NCBI GenBank assembly: GCA_036365145.1
Contig: JAEOAD010000031.1
Location: forward strand, 11,442,001-11,506,000
DNA: 64,000 nt
Source: Orientallactaga sibirica
Taxonomy: Eukaryota > Chordata > Mammalia > Rodentia > Dipodidae
Direction: 5' to 3'
The translations under genes were made by a program, and so were the position numbers. Under the pieces are notes generated by a model. It saw only the letters and a program-made list of their open reading frames with translations. It was not told where the DNA came from and searched no databases. Within the stretch, counting starts at the first letter, position 1, and every line of letters starts with the position of its first letter. Shown piece after piece: positions 22,019-34,075 of this stretch.

Positions 22019-22338
22019 TCTGTAGAGATAACTCAGTTGATAAAGTGCTTACCTTGTTAGCATGAGGACTGGATTGTATCCCCAGAACACATACCAATAT
22101 ACCAGATGTGGAGGTGGATGCTTTTATTCCCAGTCTGGGCTGTCTGGGGCTCACTGGGCAGCCAATATAGCCAAATCTGTGAGCTTCAGGCCAATAAGAG
22201 ACTCTGTCTCAAAAGAATATGAATAGAATTTCTGAGGAGCTACATCTAAGTAGTCTTCTGGTCTGGGTATGTGCACACATAAACATGTGCACATGAACCT
22301 GCACATATGTGTGCACTTGTTACACACAAACACACATA
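22019..22338 (+). mobile_element. B3 SINE (B2 family)
   Basis: The head TGTAGAGATAACTCAGTTGA is followed by the B3-specific GCCAATAAGAGACTCTGTCT and CTTCTGGTCTGGGTATGTGC. It ends in a degraded CA-rich tail. Confidence 0.8.
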
Positions 22339-22567
22339 TAAATAACTTCATCATAAACACTTGAAAATAATGTTAACAGTATTTATTTCTGAGCGGTGTG
22401 AAGGAGTTAGTATTGATTTTCTCATCATTCTTTAATGCTTTATGGTATTTTCTCATTTCTCATATAACTTGCCATCTGAATGTTTACATAATAGTTATGT
22501 TTTGCCCTTACAATCAATAAAGGGGTTATATTTTTCAAAACAGTATTGCTTTAAAAATGCCAACAAA

Positions 22568-22733
22568 GGGGGCTGGAGAAATAGCTTAGCTGTTAAGCTG
22601 TTTGTGTACAAAGCCAAAGGATCCTGGTTTGATTATCCAGGACCCACGTAATTCAGATGCACAAAGGGCACATGCATCTGGAGTTCATTTGCAGTGGCTA
22701 GAGGCCCTGTCATGCCCATTCTTTCTCTGTCTG

Positions 22734-22764
<31 letters not shown>

Positions 22765-22795
22765 CTTGCAAATAAATAAATAAGAATTAAAAAAA
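22568..22795 (+). mobile_element. tRNA-derived SINE, AAATA-tail type
   Basis: GGGCTGGAGAAATAGCTTAG head, GTTCATTTGCAGTGGCTAGA and a CT tract, then AAATAAATAAATAAG. An imperfect 17-bp TSD, TTAAAAATGCCAACAAA, lies at 22,551-22,567 with the second copy at 22,796-22,812 (three mismatches). The mismatches indicate an older insertion. Confidence 0.88.
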
Positions 22796-22812
22796 TTAAA
22801 AATATCAACAGA

Positions 22813-23167
22813 TACTAGTAAAAAATTTAAAAAATTCTGTCCATGTGTTGTTGAGATGAAGTCTGCCTCTGGCCTCTATCTGTCCCTCACGAATCATACC
22901 TTATTTCACTGAACAAATGCTTATTTAGCTCCTGTGATGTGTCACTAATTTATTCCATAGTTTCTTTGGCCACTTCTTTCTGGATGTCTCACTCCTAAAG
23001 TCAATGTGTTTAAAATTAAATTTACATTTTTGTCTAAATTTTTCCTTTCCATTCCAAGACTTTGTAAATAGGACCTCTACATAGTCAAGCAAGAGGCTGA
23101 GAAATTATCATGAGGCCCCTACTTACCTTCTTTATTGCATTTAGCAAGTCCAGTGGATTTGCTGTAC
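22813..23167. other. Unassigned sequence
   Basis: Nothing that I can assign. There are no long open frames. Confidence 0.4.
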
Positions 23168-23329
23168 TTTTCTTTTTGTTTGTTTGTTTTTTGAGGTAGC
23201 TTCTCACTCTAACCCAGACTGACCTGGAATTCACTATGTAGTCTCAGGGTATCCTTGAACTCATTGCAGTCCTCCTACCTCTGCTTTCCAAATATATTGT
23301 GATTAAAGTTCTGTGCACCACACCCAGCC
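23168..23329 (-). mobile_element. B1 SINE
   Basis: Antisense, with a TTTG tail and CAGACTGACCTGGAATTCAC. It ends CACCACACCCAGCC. More diverged than its right-hand neighbour. Confidence 0.88.
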
Positions 23330-23340
23330 AAATTTTAAAG

Positions 23341-23519
23341 TTTTTTTTTTTTTTTTTTTTGGTTGGTTGATTTTGGTGAGTTTGAGGCAGGGTCTCACTC
23401 TAGCCCAGGCTGACCTGGAATTCACTCTGTAGCTCCATGCTGGCCTCGAATTCATGGTGATCCTCCTACCTCAGCCTCCCAAGTGCTGGGATTAAAGGTG
23501 TGTGCCACCACTCCTGGCT
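23341..23519 (-). mobile_element. B1 SINE
   Basis: Antisense, with a T run of about 20, then GGTCTCACTCTAGCCCAGGC and GTGTGCCACCACTCCTGGCT. It sits 11 bp from the previous B1, in the same orientation. Confidence 0.92.
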
Positions 23520-23529
23520 GCTGTTCATT

Positions 23530-23810
23530 ATAATTCACTCCCTCTTCTCCATTCCTTCATTCAGCTCTTGACACTTATCTCTGGAATTATTGCTGTTGTC
23601 TCCTGTATTCCTAGACCACTTGACTCATAATAGCCTGAAAGCACACCCCACTGCTTTTGCTTAGGCTATTCCTTCTTTCCAGTTATTTTTTTTTTCATCC
23701 CACTTTGCTCACCAGGAAAGTGGATGTACAGCTTTCAAGGTTTGGTTCAAAGGTTACCTTCTCACCTTTCTGCTGGAATTGGCAGCTCCTCCCCTATGTA
23801 CCCAACAGGT
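23530..23810 (+). mobile_element. Possible L2 remnant
   Basis: The order CACTGCTTTTGCTTAGGCTA, GGTTTGGTTCAAAGGTTACC and TTCTGCTGGAATTGG resembles the L2 3' region, with its CTTTGCACTTGCTGTTC-like and CTCAAATGTCACC-like text. Decayed. Confidence 0.5.
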
Positions 23811-23869
23811 CTCCCAACAACAGAGATAATGGTTAATGGGGATTCAATTCTCACTATAGGTAAAGTACC

Positions 23870-24020
23870 ATTTTGTGTTTTACATGTTTTAGTTCTACCA
23901 ATACTTACATCAACCCTACGTAGTAGATACTATTACTCCCTATATGTTTTAGCTAAGGACATCAAGATAGAAAGTTTAAATTTTGCCAAGGGTCACAATA
24001 TGAGAAATCTTCCCCCACTC
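23870..24020 (+). mobile_element. MIR remnant
   Basis: CATCAACCCTACGTAGTAG, then TATTACTCCC and TTTGCCAAGGGTCACAATAT match the MIR core and its trailing region, in order. The 104-codon frame at 23,724-24,038 covers this and the L2 and is not a gene. Confidence 0.65.
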
Positions 24021-24204
24021 CTGTGTCTTCACCTCTGAGAGTGGTCACTATACATGAGTCCATTTCAGCATTTTATTTTACTGCTTTTTCTATCAATTTG
24101 GCTGACTTCCTACAAAGGTAACATAAACAGATTAATTAATTAACCTTTCTGAGAAAAATGCTCTCAGGCAATGAGAATTGGCAATGTTTAAATATTTCTT
24201 GCTC

Positions 24205-24440
24205 ATTTTATTTATAATTGTTGGCATTGTCACCTGCTGGCTCCAACTGAAATTTTTTCCTGGTCCTGAGTGACTTGTGCAGAGGAATTGAGCTGAGGCA
24301 GGGGTGAGTCAACAGAACGAGGGGACTCCAGACATTTTCTTTTACACAGGGAGCCCAGAGGCAGCAGCCTGCAGAACCTTTATTAGAACAGCCCTGTGTA
24401 CAAGGATTATGGAGATAATGGCTTAAACAAAACAAAGTAG
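24205..24440 (-). mobile_element. Possible LTR fragment (unclassified ERV-like)
   Basis: On the minus strand, AATAAA is followed by GGTTCTGCAGGCTGCTGCCT and then a C/T-rich segment. This recalls the R-U5 part of an LTR. No second LTR, primer-binding site or TSD was seen, so the call is weak. Confidence 0.3.
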
Positions 24441-24929
24441 ACAGCAACTCCCTATCTCAGAAGCAGGAGATATTCTGGCCTCCTTGAAACTATAGATGAA
24501 TATTAGACCTCCATAACAGCAGGAGAATAGATATCACAAACTCTGTCCCAGCATTCTGGGATAAGCACAGATGTCCTTATTCTCAAAACATGGTGTCAGC
24601 AAAATCACAAAGTGTTCTGAAAAAGAAAGTTTTTACTAAGACAGGCAAAAAGCCCCCTACGTAGATTTGGATGAGTCCTGATATCATTTTTACTATTGAA
24701 ATCAAGAAGCAAGGGACAAAAAAAAAATCCCAGAACCAGATCCTGCCTATTTATTATGGGATTTTAAGAGTGATGGTGCCTCTCAGCTCAGATGGGCTAA
24801 ACTCGAGTAGCTAAGGTTCTCAAGTTTGAGTAATGTTGCTAACCAAAGAAGGAAGGGAACCAGACAAGGAGGTGAAATGGGAAAATGTAGATTTGATGAA
24901 AAAGACAACCGTGGGTCTTCAGTTCTTCT
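24441..24929. other. Unassigned sequence
   Basis: Purine-leaning sequence (for example GAAGGAAGGGAACCAGACAAGG). It may belong to the LTR-like segment on its left. I see no gene. Confidence 0.35.
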
Positions 24930-26386
24930 TTTTTTTTTTAATCAATATATATTTTTTATTTATATTATTCTGATTTTACATTCATAGTATTGGTTCCATT
25001 GTCCTCCTCCCCTTCCTCCCACTTTCAAAGGGGCCCTCATCAATGGGGAATGTTTATCATGCATTGTGAGTTTGCTCAAGAGTTCTGGTGGATAGGCCCC
25101 AGTCTCTGTGCATACTGCCCCAACTTGTGACTCTAACAATCTTTCCGCCCCCTCTTCCGCGAGTTTCCCTGAGCCACATTGGGGTCATTTTAGTTCTGCT
25201 TCCTTGATGAGGTTTTGGGAGCCTCTGTGTCTCTGGATATCTGGCTTATGACTGGTGTTGGATGTTCTCTGTGTTTATCTCCTTCAGCCTTTTTCTGGTG
25301 TTGTGATCACCTTGAGTGCTGTATTCTTGCCCTTCCCCTGCATTGTTCTATGGTTTCAGCTGGTGAGGTGTGGTTAGCTGATCCTCCCTTCAGGTTCGTT
25401 GTCCACCTGAAAGAGATAAGCAAATTCTCCAACGGAGAGAGAAGTTAGTACTAGATAGAAGGGATAACCATATATGTTTTGGAGGGAACTTTATATGCAT
25501 TGGCTCTCTTCTAGCCCACATTTGGTGGCCACTAGATCTTGGAGACTGAGCTCATTTTTTTGTACATGGCTTTGACTTATTTCCCAGTTCCAGCAATGAG
25601 TTCCATTCCACTGAATGGATTTATTAGCCAAATCAAGAGCAGTTGGTAACCCACCATGGCTGTTTGCCACTACTGCACTTGTATGAGCATTACGTCAGAT
25701 TGTTTCCTGCTGGGTATCTTAGACTGCAAGTTGTTTGGACCAATGTCAGACATTTTCCCCAGTTGCTCATGTAGCACCCTCTGGTACTAGACTAGCAAAC
25801 TGTCTGGGGACTGACCTTCTTCCAGATTCTGGCCAGGTCTCTCTGTGTTTGGTCTCACACACGTATGCTGTCTTCGACAGTAGGGTCTTACCATTAACCT
25901 TTGGTGGGTCACCAAGTACTCTGACAGAAGTCTGTCTTTTTGGGAAACCTTGTAGGTGTTTCAGATCAACAGCTCAATGTGGAAGTTAACCCCTTGCTGG
26001 CACTGGGAGTTATAAGTCTGCACCTAGGAAGGTGAGGAGGAAAAAGATATATAATGTAAAAGAGAAAGTGAGTATAGAGAAGGGGAAAGAGAGAGAGAGA
26101 GAGAGAGGGAGGGAGAGAGAGAGAAGAGAAAGAGAAGCAGGACAAGATTAAAAATTGGCCTTCATCATGTTCTCTCCAGGTTCCTGTGGTTCGAGTATTC
26201 CCTCCGTAGGCCTGCTGAAGGATCACTGTTTTAGCCTGTTGTTCAGAGTAAAGGGTTTTGTATTATTTTTCCCTTTTGGGTCCCAATTTGTATCCCCCTT
26301 GTCCTCCCTCCCACCCTCTGATTCCCTCCCACCATTACCCTCCCTCCATCCCACCCTCCTTCTTTGTCTCGTCCTCAGAGTGTTTA

Positions 26387-27968
26387 TTAGGTTTGGCCAC
26401 ATGTCACGTGGAATCCGGTTAGGGCGACAGATAAATGAGACCATCGACGATTATCTTTTTGTGCTTGGGTGAGCTCACTGAGGATGTTCTGTTCCATATT
26501 TGACCATTTTTTTTCAAATTTCCTTATTTCATCTTTCCTTACTGCTACGTAGAATTCCATAGTATAGATATACCACATCTTTGTTATCCATTCATCTAGT
26601 GATGGACACCTGGGTTGATTCCAGCTCTTTGCTATTATGAATTGAGCAGCTATAAACATGGTTGAGCAAATGTTTCTGATCTGAGGCTTGGGGCCTTTAG
26701 GGTAAATGCCCAATAAGGGAATAACTGGATCCATTGGGAAGTCTATGGACATCCTTTTCAATAGTCTCCATATAGCTGTCCATAGTGGTTGAACCATTTT
26801 ACATTCCCACCAACAGTGAAGACTTGTTCCTATTTCTCCACAGCCTCGCCAGCATTTGTTTCTATTCCATTGTTCTAGATGTGTGTTTTTATTCCAGAAC
26901 CATGCTGTTTTTATTTCTATGGCTTTGTGGTATAGCTTTAGACCAGGATGGTGATACCTCTAGAGGTGTTTCTTTGGCTGAGGATTTGTCTGGATATCCA
27001 AGACCTGCTGCCATTCCATATAAATTTTGAGATCGATTTTTATATCTCTGTAAAGAACTATTCTGGGATTGCTATTGGTATTGCATTACATCTGCATATT
27101 ATTTTTGGTAGAGTTGCCATTTTCACAATATTAATTCTACCTATTAAGGAACATGGAAAGTCTTCCTCATATCCTCCTCATTTTCTTTCTTGAGTGTTTT
27201 TATATTTCCATTCTATAGGTCTTTCACATCCTTGTTTAGTGTTATTCCAAGGCATTTGATTTTTTTTTTTTGTGGCTATTGAAAATGGGATAGCCTTGCT
27301 GATTTCTTTCTCTGTGTATTTGTCCTTTGCATATAGAAAGGCTACTGATTTTTATGCATTGATTTTGTATCTTGACACTTTACTGATGGAATTAATCACC
27401 TTTAGAAGTTTTGAGGTGGAGATATTTGGATCACTTATGTATAGGACAATGTCATCTGCAAATAGGGCTAACTTGACTTCTTCCTTTCCAATATGTATCC
27501 CTTTTATATCTTTATCCTGTGTTATTGGTTGGTCTAGGACTTCTAGTACTATGTTCAAGAGCAGTGGTGAGAGAGTGGGCACTCCTGTTTTGTTCTCAAA
27601 CTCAATGGGAACTCCTTGAATCTTTCTTCATTAAGTACTATTTGGGGTTTAGGTGCTTCATATATATATCCTTTATTGTGTTGAGGTATAAACCCTCTAT
27701 GCCCATTCTTTCCAGCATTTTCATCATGAAGTGATGCTGTATTTTTCGACAGCCATTTCTGCATCTATTTAAATGATGGTGTGGCTCTTGTGATTAAGTT
27801 TATTTATGTGGTGTATTAAATTGACTGATTTCCATGTGTTGAACCATCCCTGCATCCCTGTGATGAAGCCTGCTTGATCAAGGTGGATAGTACTTTTGAT
27901 GTGTTGTTGAATTTGGTTTGCAAGGATTTTTTTCAGGAACTTTGCATCTAAGTTCATTGGGGATATCT
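26387..27968 (-). pseudogene. L1 ORF2 3' half, antisense, broken
   Basis: The last 136 codons (26,387-26,797) are open and end GFHVTCGQT. They include [20 protein letters not shown], typical of the rodent L1 ORF2 C-terminus. The next open block (27,352-27,582) has TLSPLLLNIVLEVL and LFADDIVLYISDPN, so the RT catalytic FADD is kept. A third block to about 27,968 contains [16 protein letters not shown]. Several frame breaks and the gap near 26,862 make it non-functional. Everything 5' of the RT fingers is absent. Confidence 0.92.
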
Positions 27969-27969
27969 T

Positions 27970-28604
27970 TGAGAAAGGTGCCAATAATGTACACTGGAGA
28001 AAAGTCAGCAAATTCAATAAATGGTGATGGAGAATTTGGATGAGCACATGTGGAAAAATTAACTAAGCCCACTCTTCTCATCATACACAAAAATCAACTC
28101 CAAATGGAATAAAGACCTTAACATAATACCTGAAACTCTTAACTGTTGGATGAAAAAAATATAGGAGTGGGGAAAGACTTCCTGAACAATACCCTCATAG
28201 CCCAGGAAATTAAACAATCACTCAACCAGTGAGATTTCATGAAGCTAAAACGCTTTGCACAGACAAACATATCATAATCAGAGCCACTAGAGTACACAAA
28301 GAATGGGAGAAAATCTTCACCAGCTATCCCACTGACAGAGGCCTAATATCTACACTCTACAACAAACTCAAGAACTAAACAATAAATAAATCAAACAACC
28401 CATTCAAAACCTGAGGTAGATAACTTAATAGGGAGTTCTCAGAGGAAGAAATACAAATGACTAATGCACACTTAAGAAAATGTTTAATATACTTTATTTA
28501 GGGAAATGCAAATTAAAACAACTATGAGATGCCACCTTATTCCAGTAAGGATGGCAATCATTGAAAAAAGTCAAACAACAACAAGTGTTGGTGAGGTTGT
28601 GGGT
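27970..28604 (+). mobile_element. L1 ORF2 segment in plus orientation
   Basis: Matches the full-length L1 of this window at about 17,830-18,430 in order: CTGGAGAAAAGTCAGCAAAT, AATAAATGGTG, CAAACAACAACAAGTGTTGG. Stops and indels are present. It covers the part missing from the adjacent antisense L1. Confidence 0.85.
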
Positions 28605-29335
28605 ACATACCAAGTATGTTCTCAATTAAAAAAAAGAAAAAGACTCTCCTGGGGGTTGCCAGATCAGGAGTTTGGAGCTAGGAACAAGGTGGAAATGTCA
28701 GGGCAAGCATGCTTGGGATTCCCTGCAGGCATCATACAAGAAAAATAAATGGCAAACAAAGAAAAAGTTGTGCATTTCCGAATTAGAACTCAGACTCATC
28801 AGTGGGCATCTGAGAGCAAATGCACCAAGGAAAGGGCTTCTATAGGTGTAAGTACATTATCTCATTAAATAAAATTCCTCCCACCTCACTGGCATTCCTG
28901 TAGGTGAGGGGAGTGACTGGCAAGCACCCAGGACCAGAGGACTTTGTCCAATGGTACCAGAGAATCAGAGGGTATATCTTTCTTTTCATAACCTTCAAGC
29001 CTCCCTACAACATATTGATAAGGGAAACACTAGCAGAGCATCCACTAATTCTTCTCATGTATGTTGAACATCATAGAACTGAAGTGAGAAATTGTAAAAC
29101 AGCCTTTTAGAAAATAAATCCTCTAAAAATATGGAAAAAATGCCTTTATTTGTCAAGACCATGGAAGCCCTTTCAGGTAGTATGTAAATATGACATAATG
29201 CATTCTTTGTAAGTAGATGTAAAAATTCTAAAATAATTTAGTGGACATTCATTATTTCAGAGTTCTGTAAGTATTAATGATACTATGGTTAAATTGAATT
29301 TGTCTTCCAGTGCTCTTCTGAATCCTTGCTTCTAC
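28605..29335. other. Unassigned sequence; weak MIR-like patch
   Basis: Around 28,850-28,910 the text TACATTATCTCATTAAATAA resembles a MIR core. The rest is unassigned. The 80-codon frame at 28,506-28,748 spans the L1 border and is not a gene. Confidence 0.4.
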
Positions 29336-29800
29336 TTATTTCCATCTCTTGAATGCAGGTGTACCAATTTCTTATTACTTGCTGGTCTTTTCCTCTCACT
29401 TAGCAGCCTTTGTACACTGTACACAGAGCTTCTAAAACAATACTGTGATCAAGTCATACATCATTTTCTTTATCAAAACTCTCATGTCCTTACTGCCCTG
29501 AGTAAGAAATTTATTCTCTATTGCCAGGTCCCCAGCACTTCCTGGAACATCTTGGTTCCAATATTCACCAGTGCATTGTATGATGAGGGTATCAATCCCT
29601 AACCTTTCCCTGTTGGGATGCCTTGTACTCATCTTTACTTGTCCTCAAGATTCAACCCTATTTTCTCTATTTCTTCAAGGAAGCATTTCCATTAAGTTGT
29701 ACACTTTCTCTTCTATGCTCCTTTAATGCTTTGCTTGTTTTATGTGTGTCATAGTTTCCTGATCACTTGATCCATTCACCAGCACATAAATTACTAAAAT
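29336..29800 (+). mobile_element. L2 remnant
   Basis: Pyrimidine-rich text with GGGATGCCTTGTACTCATC, CTCAAGATTCAACCCTATTT and TTCAAGGAAGCATTTCCATT follows the L2 3' end. The 105-codon frame at 29,285-29,602 falls inside and is not supported as a gene. Confidence 0.55.
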
Positions 29801-30085
29801 CTAATCTCATTTTTTTCTTAGATTTCAGTAAATTAGTGCTTCTTCTACTTTAGGGCTATCTACACAAATCACCTGGAAGTCTTGTAAAATGGAAATCTGA
29901 TAGAGGGCTCAACTGGAGCTGAGTCACCATTTATAATAAACTCCCAGTGAGATACCACTGGTGTTGCTAGACTGGATCACAGAGTATCAAGGGGGTATAG
30001 TTTAGGGAATTAATAATGCTTTATCACAATCCCTTCCTCTCAAAATCAAATGTGCTAAGAAGACATGCTCTACTTTATTCTGAAC

Positions 30086-30216
30086 TTTTTTTTTTTTTTG
30101 AGGTAGGTTCTCTCTTTCTAGCCCAAGCTGACCTGGAATTCTCTATATAGTCTCAAGCTGGCCTACCTCTGCCTCCCCAGTGCTGGGATTATAGCCATGC
30201 ACCACCACTCCCAGCT
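30086..30216 (-). mobile_element. B1 SINE
   Basis: Antisense, starting with 14 T, then GAGGTAGGTTCTCTCTTTCT and GCCCAAGCTGACCTGGAATT, ending ACCACCACTCCCAGC. A small deletion lies in the middle. Confidence 0.9.
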
Positions 30217-30332
30217 TAACTCCTTTTAAAACAAGTTACTAACATGTTTATTAGTTCTATGGATCATCCTAAGGGTCATGATGTTTCTAGATTTAATGTT
30301 TTCTCATATTTTAACTTTGTAAAAAAATGTCT

Positions 30333-30402
30333 GGACTAGGAGTGTAGCTCAATGATCGACCACTCACCTAGCATGCTAGAGGCCATGAGTTTGTTCTCTG
30401 GC

Positions 30403-30447
<45 letters not shown>
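30333..30447 (+). mobile_element. ID SINE with (CA)n tail
   Basis: GGACTAGGAGTGTAGCTCAA, TAGCATGCTAGAGGCCATGA and GTTCTCTGGCAAC are the ID body. A CA repeat of 22 units (30,404-30,447) replaces the A-rich tail. Confidence 0.8.
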
Positions 30448-30450
<3 letters not shown>

Positions 30451-31811
30451 ATCTTCTTTAATCTTCCCTCTCTAAAAACTTTAGGATTTCTTTCAACCAA
30501 GATGAATACTGTACAAGTATGTCACTATGAGGAGACAAATTTTATACCTTGAAATATATATTTTAAACATTTTGTATATATTATAGGCTCTGTGATAGTC
30601 ATATAATTGCAGTACAATGGAGCAAAATGTATCTTTACAAGTTAATATATAATATATAAGTTAATATATTATATATAATATAATATATATCTGATTCACT
30701 CAGAATGTTCTTGATTATGTTTTTTGAATACAAAGTATTTGTGAAAGATTAAGTTTAAATACGGATGACTGTCCACATTCACTTCCTGTTCTGATTAATA
30801 TTCATTTTCAGGGTATTAAACAAATAAAGTAATTATTTCCTTGCAACTATAGTTATTTGTGCATAAATATAATTTTTATACATTCTTATTCTTTATGTAT
30901 ACTAAAAGATAAAATTCAGGACTCTGTAGTTGGAAAGGGGTCAGGGACATTTCTCAGACACACAGAATACTTTACTCACTGTCAACCTTTCTACCTTTGA
31001 CAAAATATCAGGATATACCAATGTATCAACTGCATAATAAAAATCCAGATCAATTGTCAAGCAATTAATGGGAACATCTGGTTATTTTGATGGTCTCAAT
31101 GACCAAATCAGTTAACTCTGATACAACTCAGTTAGTATCATAAGTTTGATTTCACAACAGTAACAAAAGGCAGATTGGAGATGATTCATGTTATTGCTCT
31201 GTGGTGTCAGTTTTACCTTCATTATGTAGCTTAAGAACATTGGGAATCAGACCCCGTAACTTCCACTGGGAACAGTAGAAACAGTAACAAGGACACTTCT
31301 GTTTCTGAACAAAAGTGGTTCAGTGAATAACGTTATCTCTACTACCAGCCTATTTAGATGTCATACTCTGCTTTCACTGCAATTTATAGGCACTTTTAAT
31401 CTCAAACATGTAAAATCTTTCATCTTAAAGGGAGGTGCTTTATATATTTGTTTTAGTGTACCTTAGGGAGTGAAACCAATGTGCACTGAAGATTCAATTA
31501 GCAATAGTGAGGGTGATGATTAAAGAGATAGAATCATCTGGTTGATTCATTTGGTCTCTTTTCATCTTGCTTTTTAGAGAATAAATGTTGCTTGAAATAA
31601 AGTTTTATTTTAAATTAGTGTTCATTGCTCTCAGCCAAGGCTTTTTTTTTTCTTTTTCAAATATGCTTCCTTTTTCATACAATGGCATTCACTATCAGTT
31701 TTCCACTTTATGCCAACTGCTCAAGTCCTTTGTGTAGTTGTGTAGAAAAATAGTGATGTCATTAGAAAATTATCTTTCATCATCACACTTTAAAGCCAAG
31801 CCATAGCTTGA
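30448..31811. other. Unassigned AT-rich sequence with a TA-rich patch
   Basis: A TATA-rich patch lies at 30,640-30,690. I see no other repeat or gene in about 1.36 kb. Confidence 0.45.
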
Positions 31812-34075
31812 TGGCTAAGGATGTTGAGCATTTTGTTAGGTGAGTATTAGCCATTTGTATTTTTTCCTTTGAGAATTTCTTACTCAGTTCTCTGCCCCAC
31901 TTTTTGAGTGGATTGTTTGATATTTTATTGCTTAGTTTTCTGAGTTTTTTAAAGATTCTAGATATTTAGCCTTTGCCAGTAGTATAGCTTGTGAAGATTT
32001 TTCTCCCACAGAAAAATGTGGGTAGTCTTTTGGCTCTGTTTATGGTATGTTTGTCTATACAAATGACTTTTAACTTCATGAGATCCCACTTATTGAGAGA
32101 CTGTTTAATTTCCTGGGATATTGTTCAGGAAGTCTTTCACCACTCCTATGTTGCAAAGAGTTCCCCTTATATTTTATTCCAGGAAACTAATAGTTTCAGG
32201 TCTTATGTTGAAGTCTTTAATCGATTTGGATTGTTTTTTGCGCATGTTGACAGGGGTGGATATAGTTTCATTTTTCTTACATTTATCCAATTTGTCTAGC
32301 ACCATTTGTTGAAGATGCTGTCTTTTCTCCAGTGTATGTGGTTGGCTCCTTTTCAAAGATCAAGTAGCTGTAGTTACTTGAACTAAGGGCTGTGTATTCA
32401 ATTCTGTTTCTTTGGTCTTTATGTCTTTATTTATGCCAATACCATGCTGCTTTTCTTACTATGACTTTGTAGTATACCTTTAGATCAGGTATGGTGATCC
32501 CTCCATAGTTTGTTTGTTTGTTTTTCCCTGAGGATATTTTTGGATATCTGTGTCCTTTTGCCATTCCATTTGAATTTTGAAATTTTATTTCTATCTCTGT
32601 AAAGATCAGTGCTGGGATTTTTACTGGTATTACATTTGAGATATATGTTGCTCTTGTTAGAACTGCCATTTTCAAAATATTCTACCTAACCAGGATCATG
32701 GAAGGTCCTTCCATCTTCTCATGTCCTTGTTGATTTCTTTCTTTAGTGATTTATGTTTTCATTATATAGGTAGTTAACTTCTTTGTTTAGTGTTAGTTCA
32801 AGGTTTTTTTTGTGGCTAATGAAAACAGGGCAGTCTTGTTGATTCTTTCTCTGTATATTTTTGTTCTGAATAAAGGAAGGCTACTGACTTTTTGGATTGA
32901 TTTTGTATCTTGCCACTTTGCTAAGGGAATTTATCACCTTTATAAGTTTTATGGTAGAGTCTTTCAGGTCACTTATGTATAGGATCATGCCATCTGCAAA
33001 CAGGGCTAGTTTGATTTCATCCTTTCTGATTTGCATCTTTTTTATAGCATTCTCCTGTCTTATTGCTTGGGTTAGGACCTCTAATACTATGTAGACTAGC
33101 AATGGTGAGCGTGTGCACCCTTGTCTTGTTCCCAACCATAACTGGAACTCCTTGAGCTTTTCCCTATCAAGTATGATTTGGGCTTTAGATGCTTTGTTTA
33201 TAGCCTTTATTATGTTGAGACTTATTCCCTCCATGCTTAGTTCCTCCAGTGTTTGAATCATGAAGTGGTGTTGTATTTTGTCAAAGGCCTTCCCTGTATC
33301 AATTGAAATGATCATATGGTTCTTGTGTTTAAGATTATTTGTATGGAATAGTATGTTAATGGATATCTGAATGATAAAACCATCCCAGCATTCCTGAGAT
33401 GAAGCCTAATTGATCAAGGTAGATAATGCTTTTAGTGTGTTGTTGAATTCAGTTTGCAAGGATTTTGTTCAGGATTTTTCATCTAAGTTTACCAGGGATA
33501 TAAGTCTATAGTTTTACTTTCTTGTTGTATCTCTCTCTAGTTTTGTTATTAGGGTGATGCTAGATTCATAGAAGGAGTTGGCGATCATTTCCATTTCTCT
33601 GATTATATTAAAAAGCTTGAGAAAAGGTACTTTCACCTCTTTGATGCAGGCTTCGTGGAATTCAGCTGAGAATCCATCAAGTCCTGGACTTTTCCTTTTG
33701 GGGAGGTTTTTGAATACATTTTTGATCTTTATGGTTTGTTTCAGAGACAATCTGGATTTAGTTGGTAGGTGGTATATTTAGGAGTTCATCCATTTCTCCC
33801 AGGTAATCCAAGTTTGTGGAATATACCTTTTGGAAATATGTCTTGATGATTCTTCCAATTTTGTTGATGTACATTGTGACCTCCCCCTTTTCATTTCTAA
33901 TATTTTTTAAATTTGAGATGTCTCTTTTTTGTTTGATAAAATTGGTCAGGGGTTATCAATATTGTTAATTTTTTCAAAGAACCAGCTCTTGGTTTTATCA
34001 ATTTTCTTAATTTTAAATTTCCAATTCATTAATTTCTGTTCTTATCTTTCTTTCTATCTGGAACTCTTAGGATTG
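31812..34075 (-). mobile_element. Antisense L1 ORF2 fragment
   Basis: Starts inside ORF2 (no 3' UTR) and runs toward the endonuclease/RT linker, ending near CTTTCTATCTGGAACTC. Contiguous order matches the full-length copy from about 18.3 kb back to about 16.0 kb. The missing 3' end implies deletion or an inner fragment, not simple 5' truncation. More diverged than the L1 at 24.9 kb. Confidence 0.9.
32881..33315 (-). pseudogene. L1 reverse transcriptase core fragment
   Basis: The 144-codon frame holds the first catalytic-Asp block as IISIDTGKAFDKIQHHF. It then has LGTRQGCTRSPLLVYIVLEV and LFADGMILYISDLKD, where the usual FADD is FADG, so one catalytic Asp is lost. An upstream block at 33,514-33,750 carries KSPGLDGFSAEFHEACIKE and is in a separate piece. 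Confidence 0.92.

Larger units (their letters stand above)
24930..28604 (-). mobile_element. Antisense L1 with internal gap and an inverted segment at its 5' end
   Basis: A T run near 24,930 is the A tail. The 3' UTR (same type as at 11.2 kb) reaches 26,386. ORF2 continues from the stop at 26,387-26,389 to about 27,968, in the RT region. Near 26,862 the ORF2 text jumps over several hundred bases: the GCTGGCGAGGCTGTGGAG region joins directly to the ATGGAATAGAA region. The skipped part is present in the opposite (plus) orientation at about 27,970-28,604, from AAAGGTGCCAATAATG to GTGTTGGTGAGGTTGTGG. It may be one complex insertion or two separate L1s. Confidence 0.85.
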
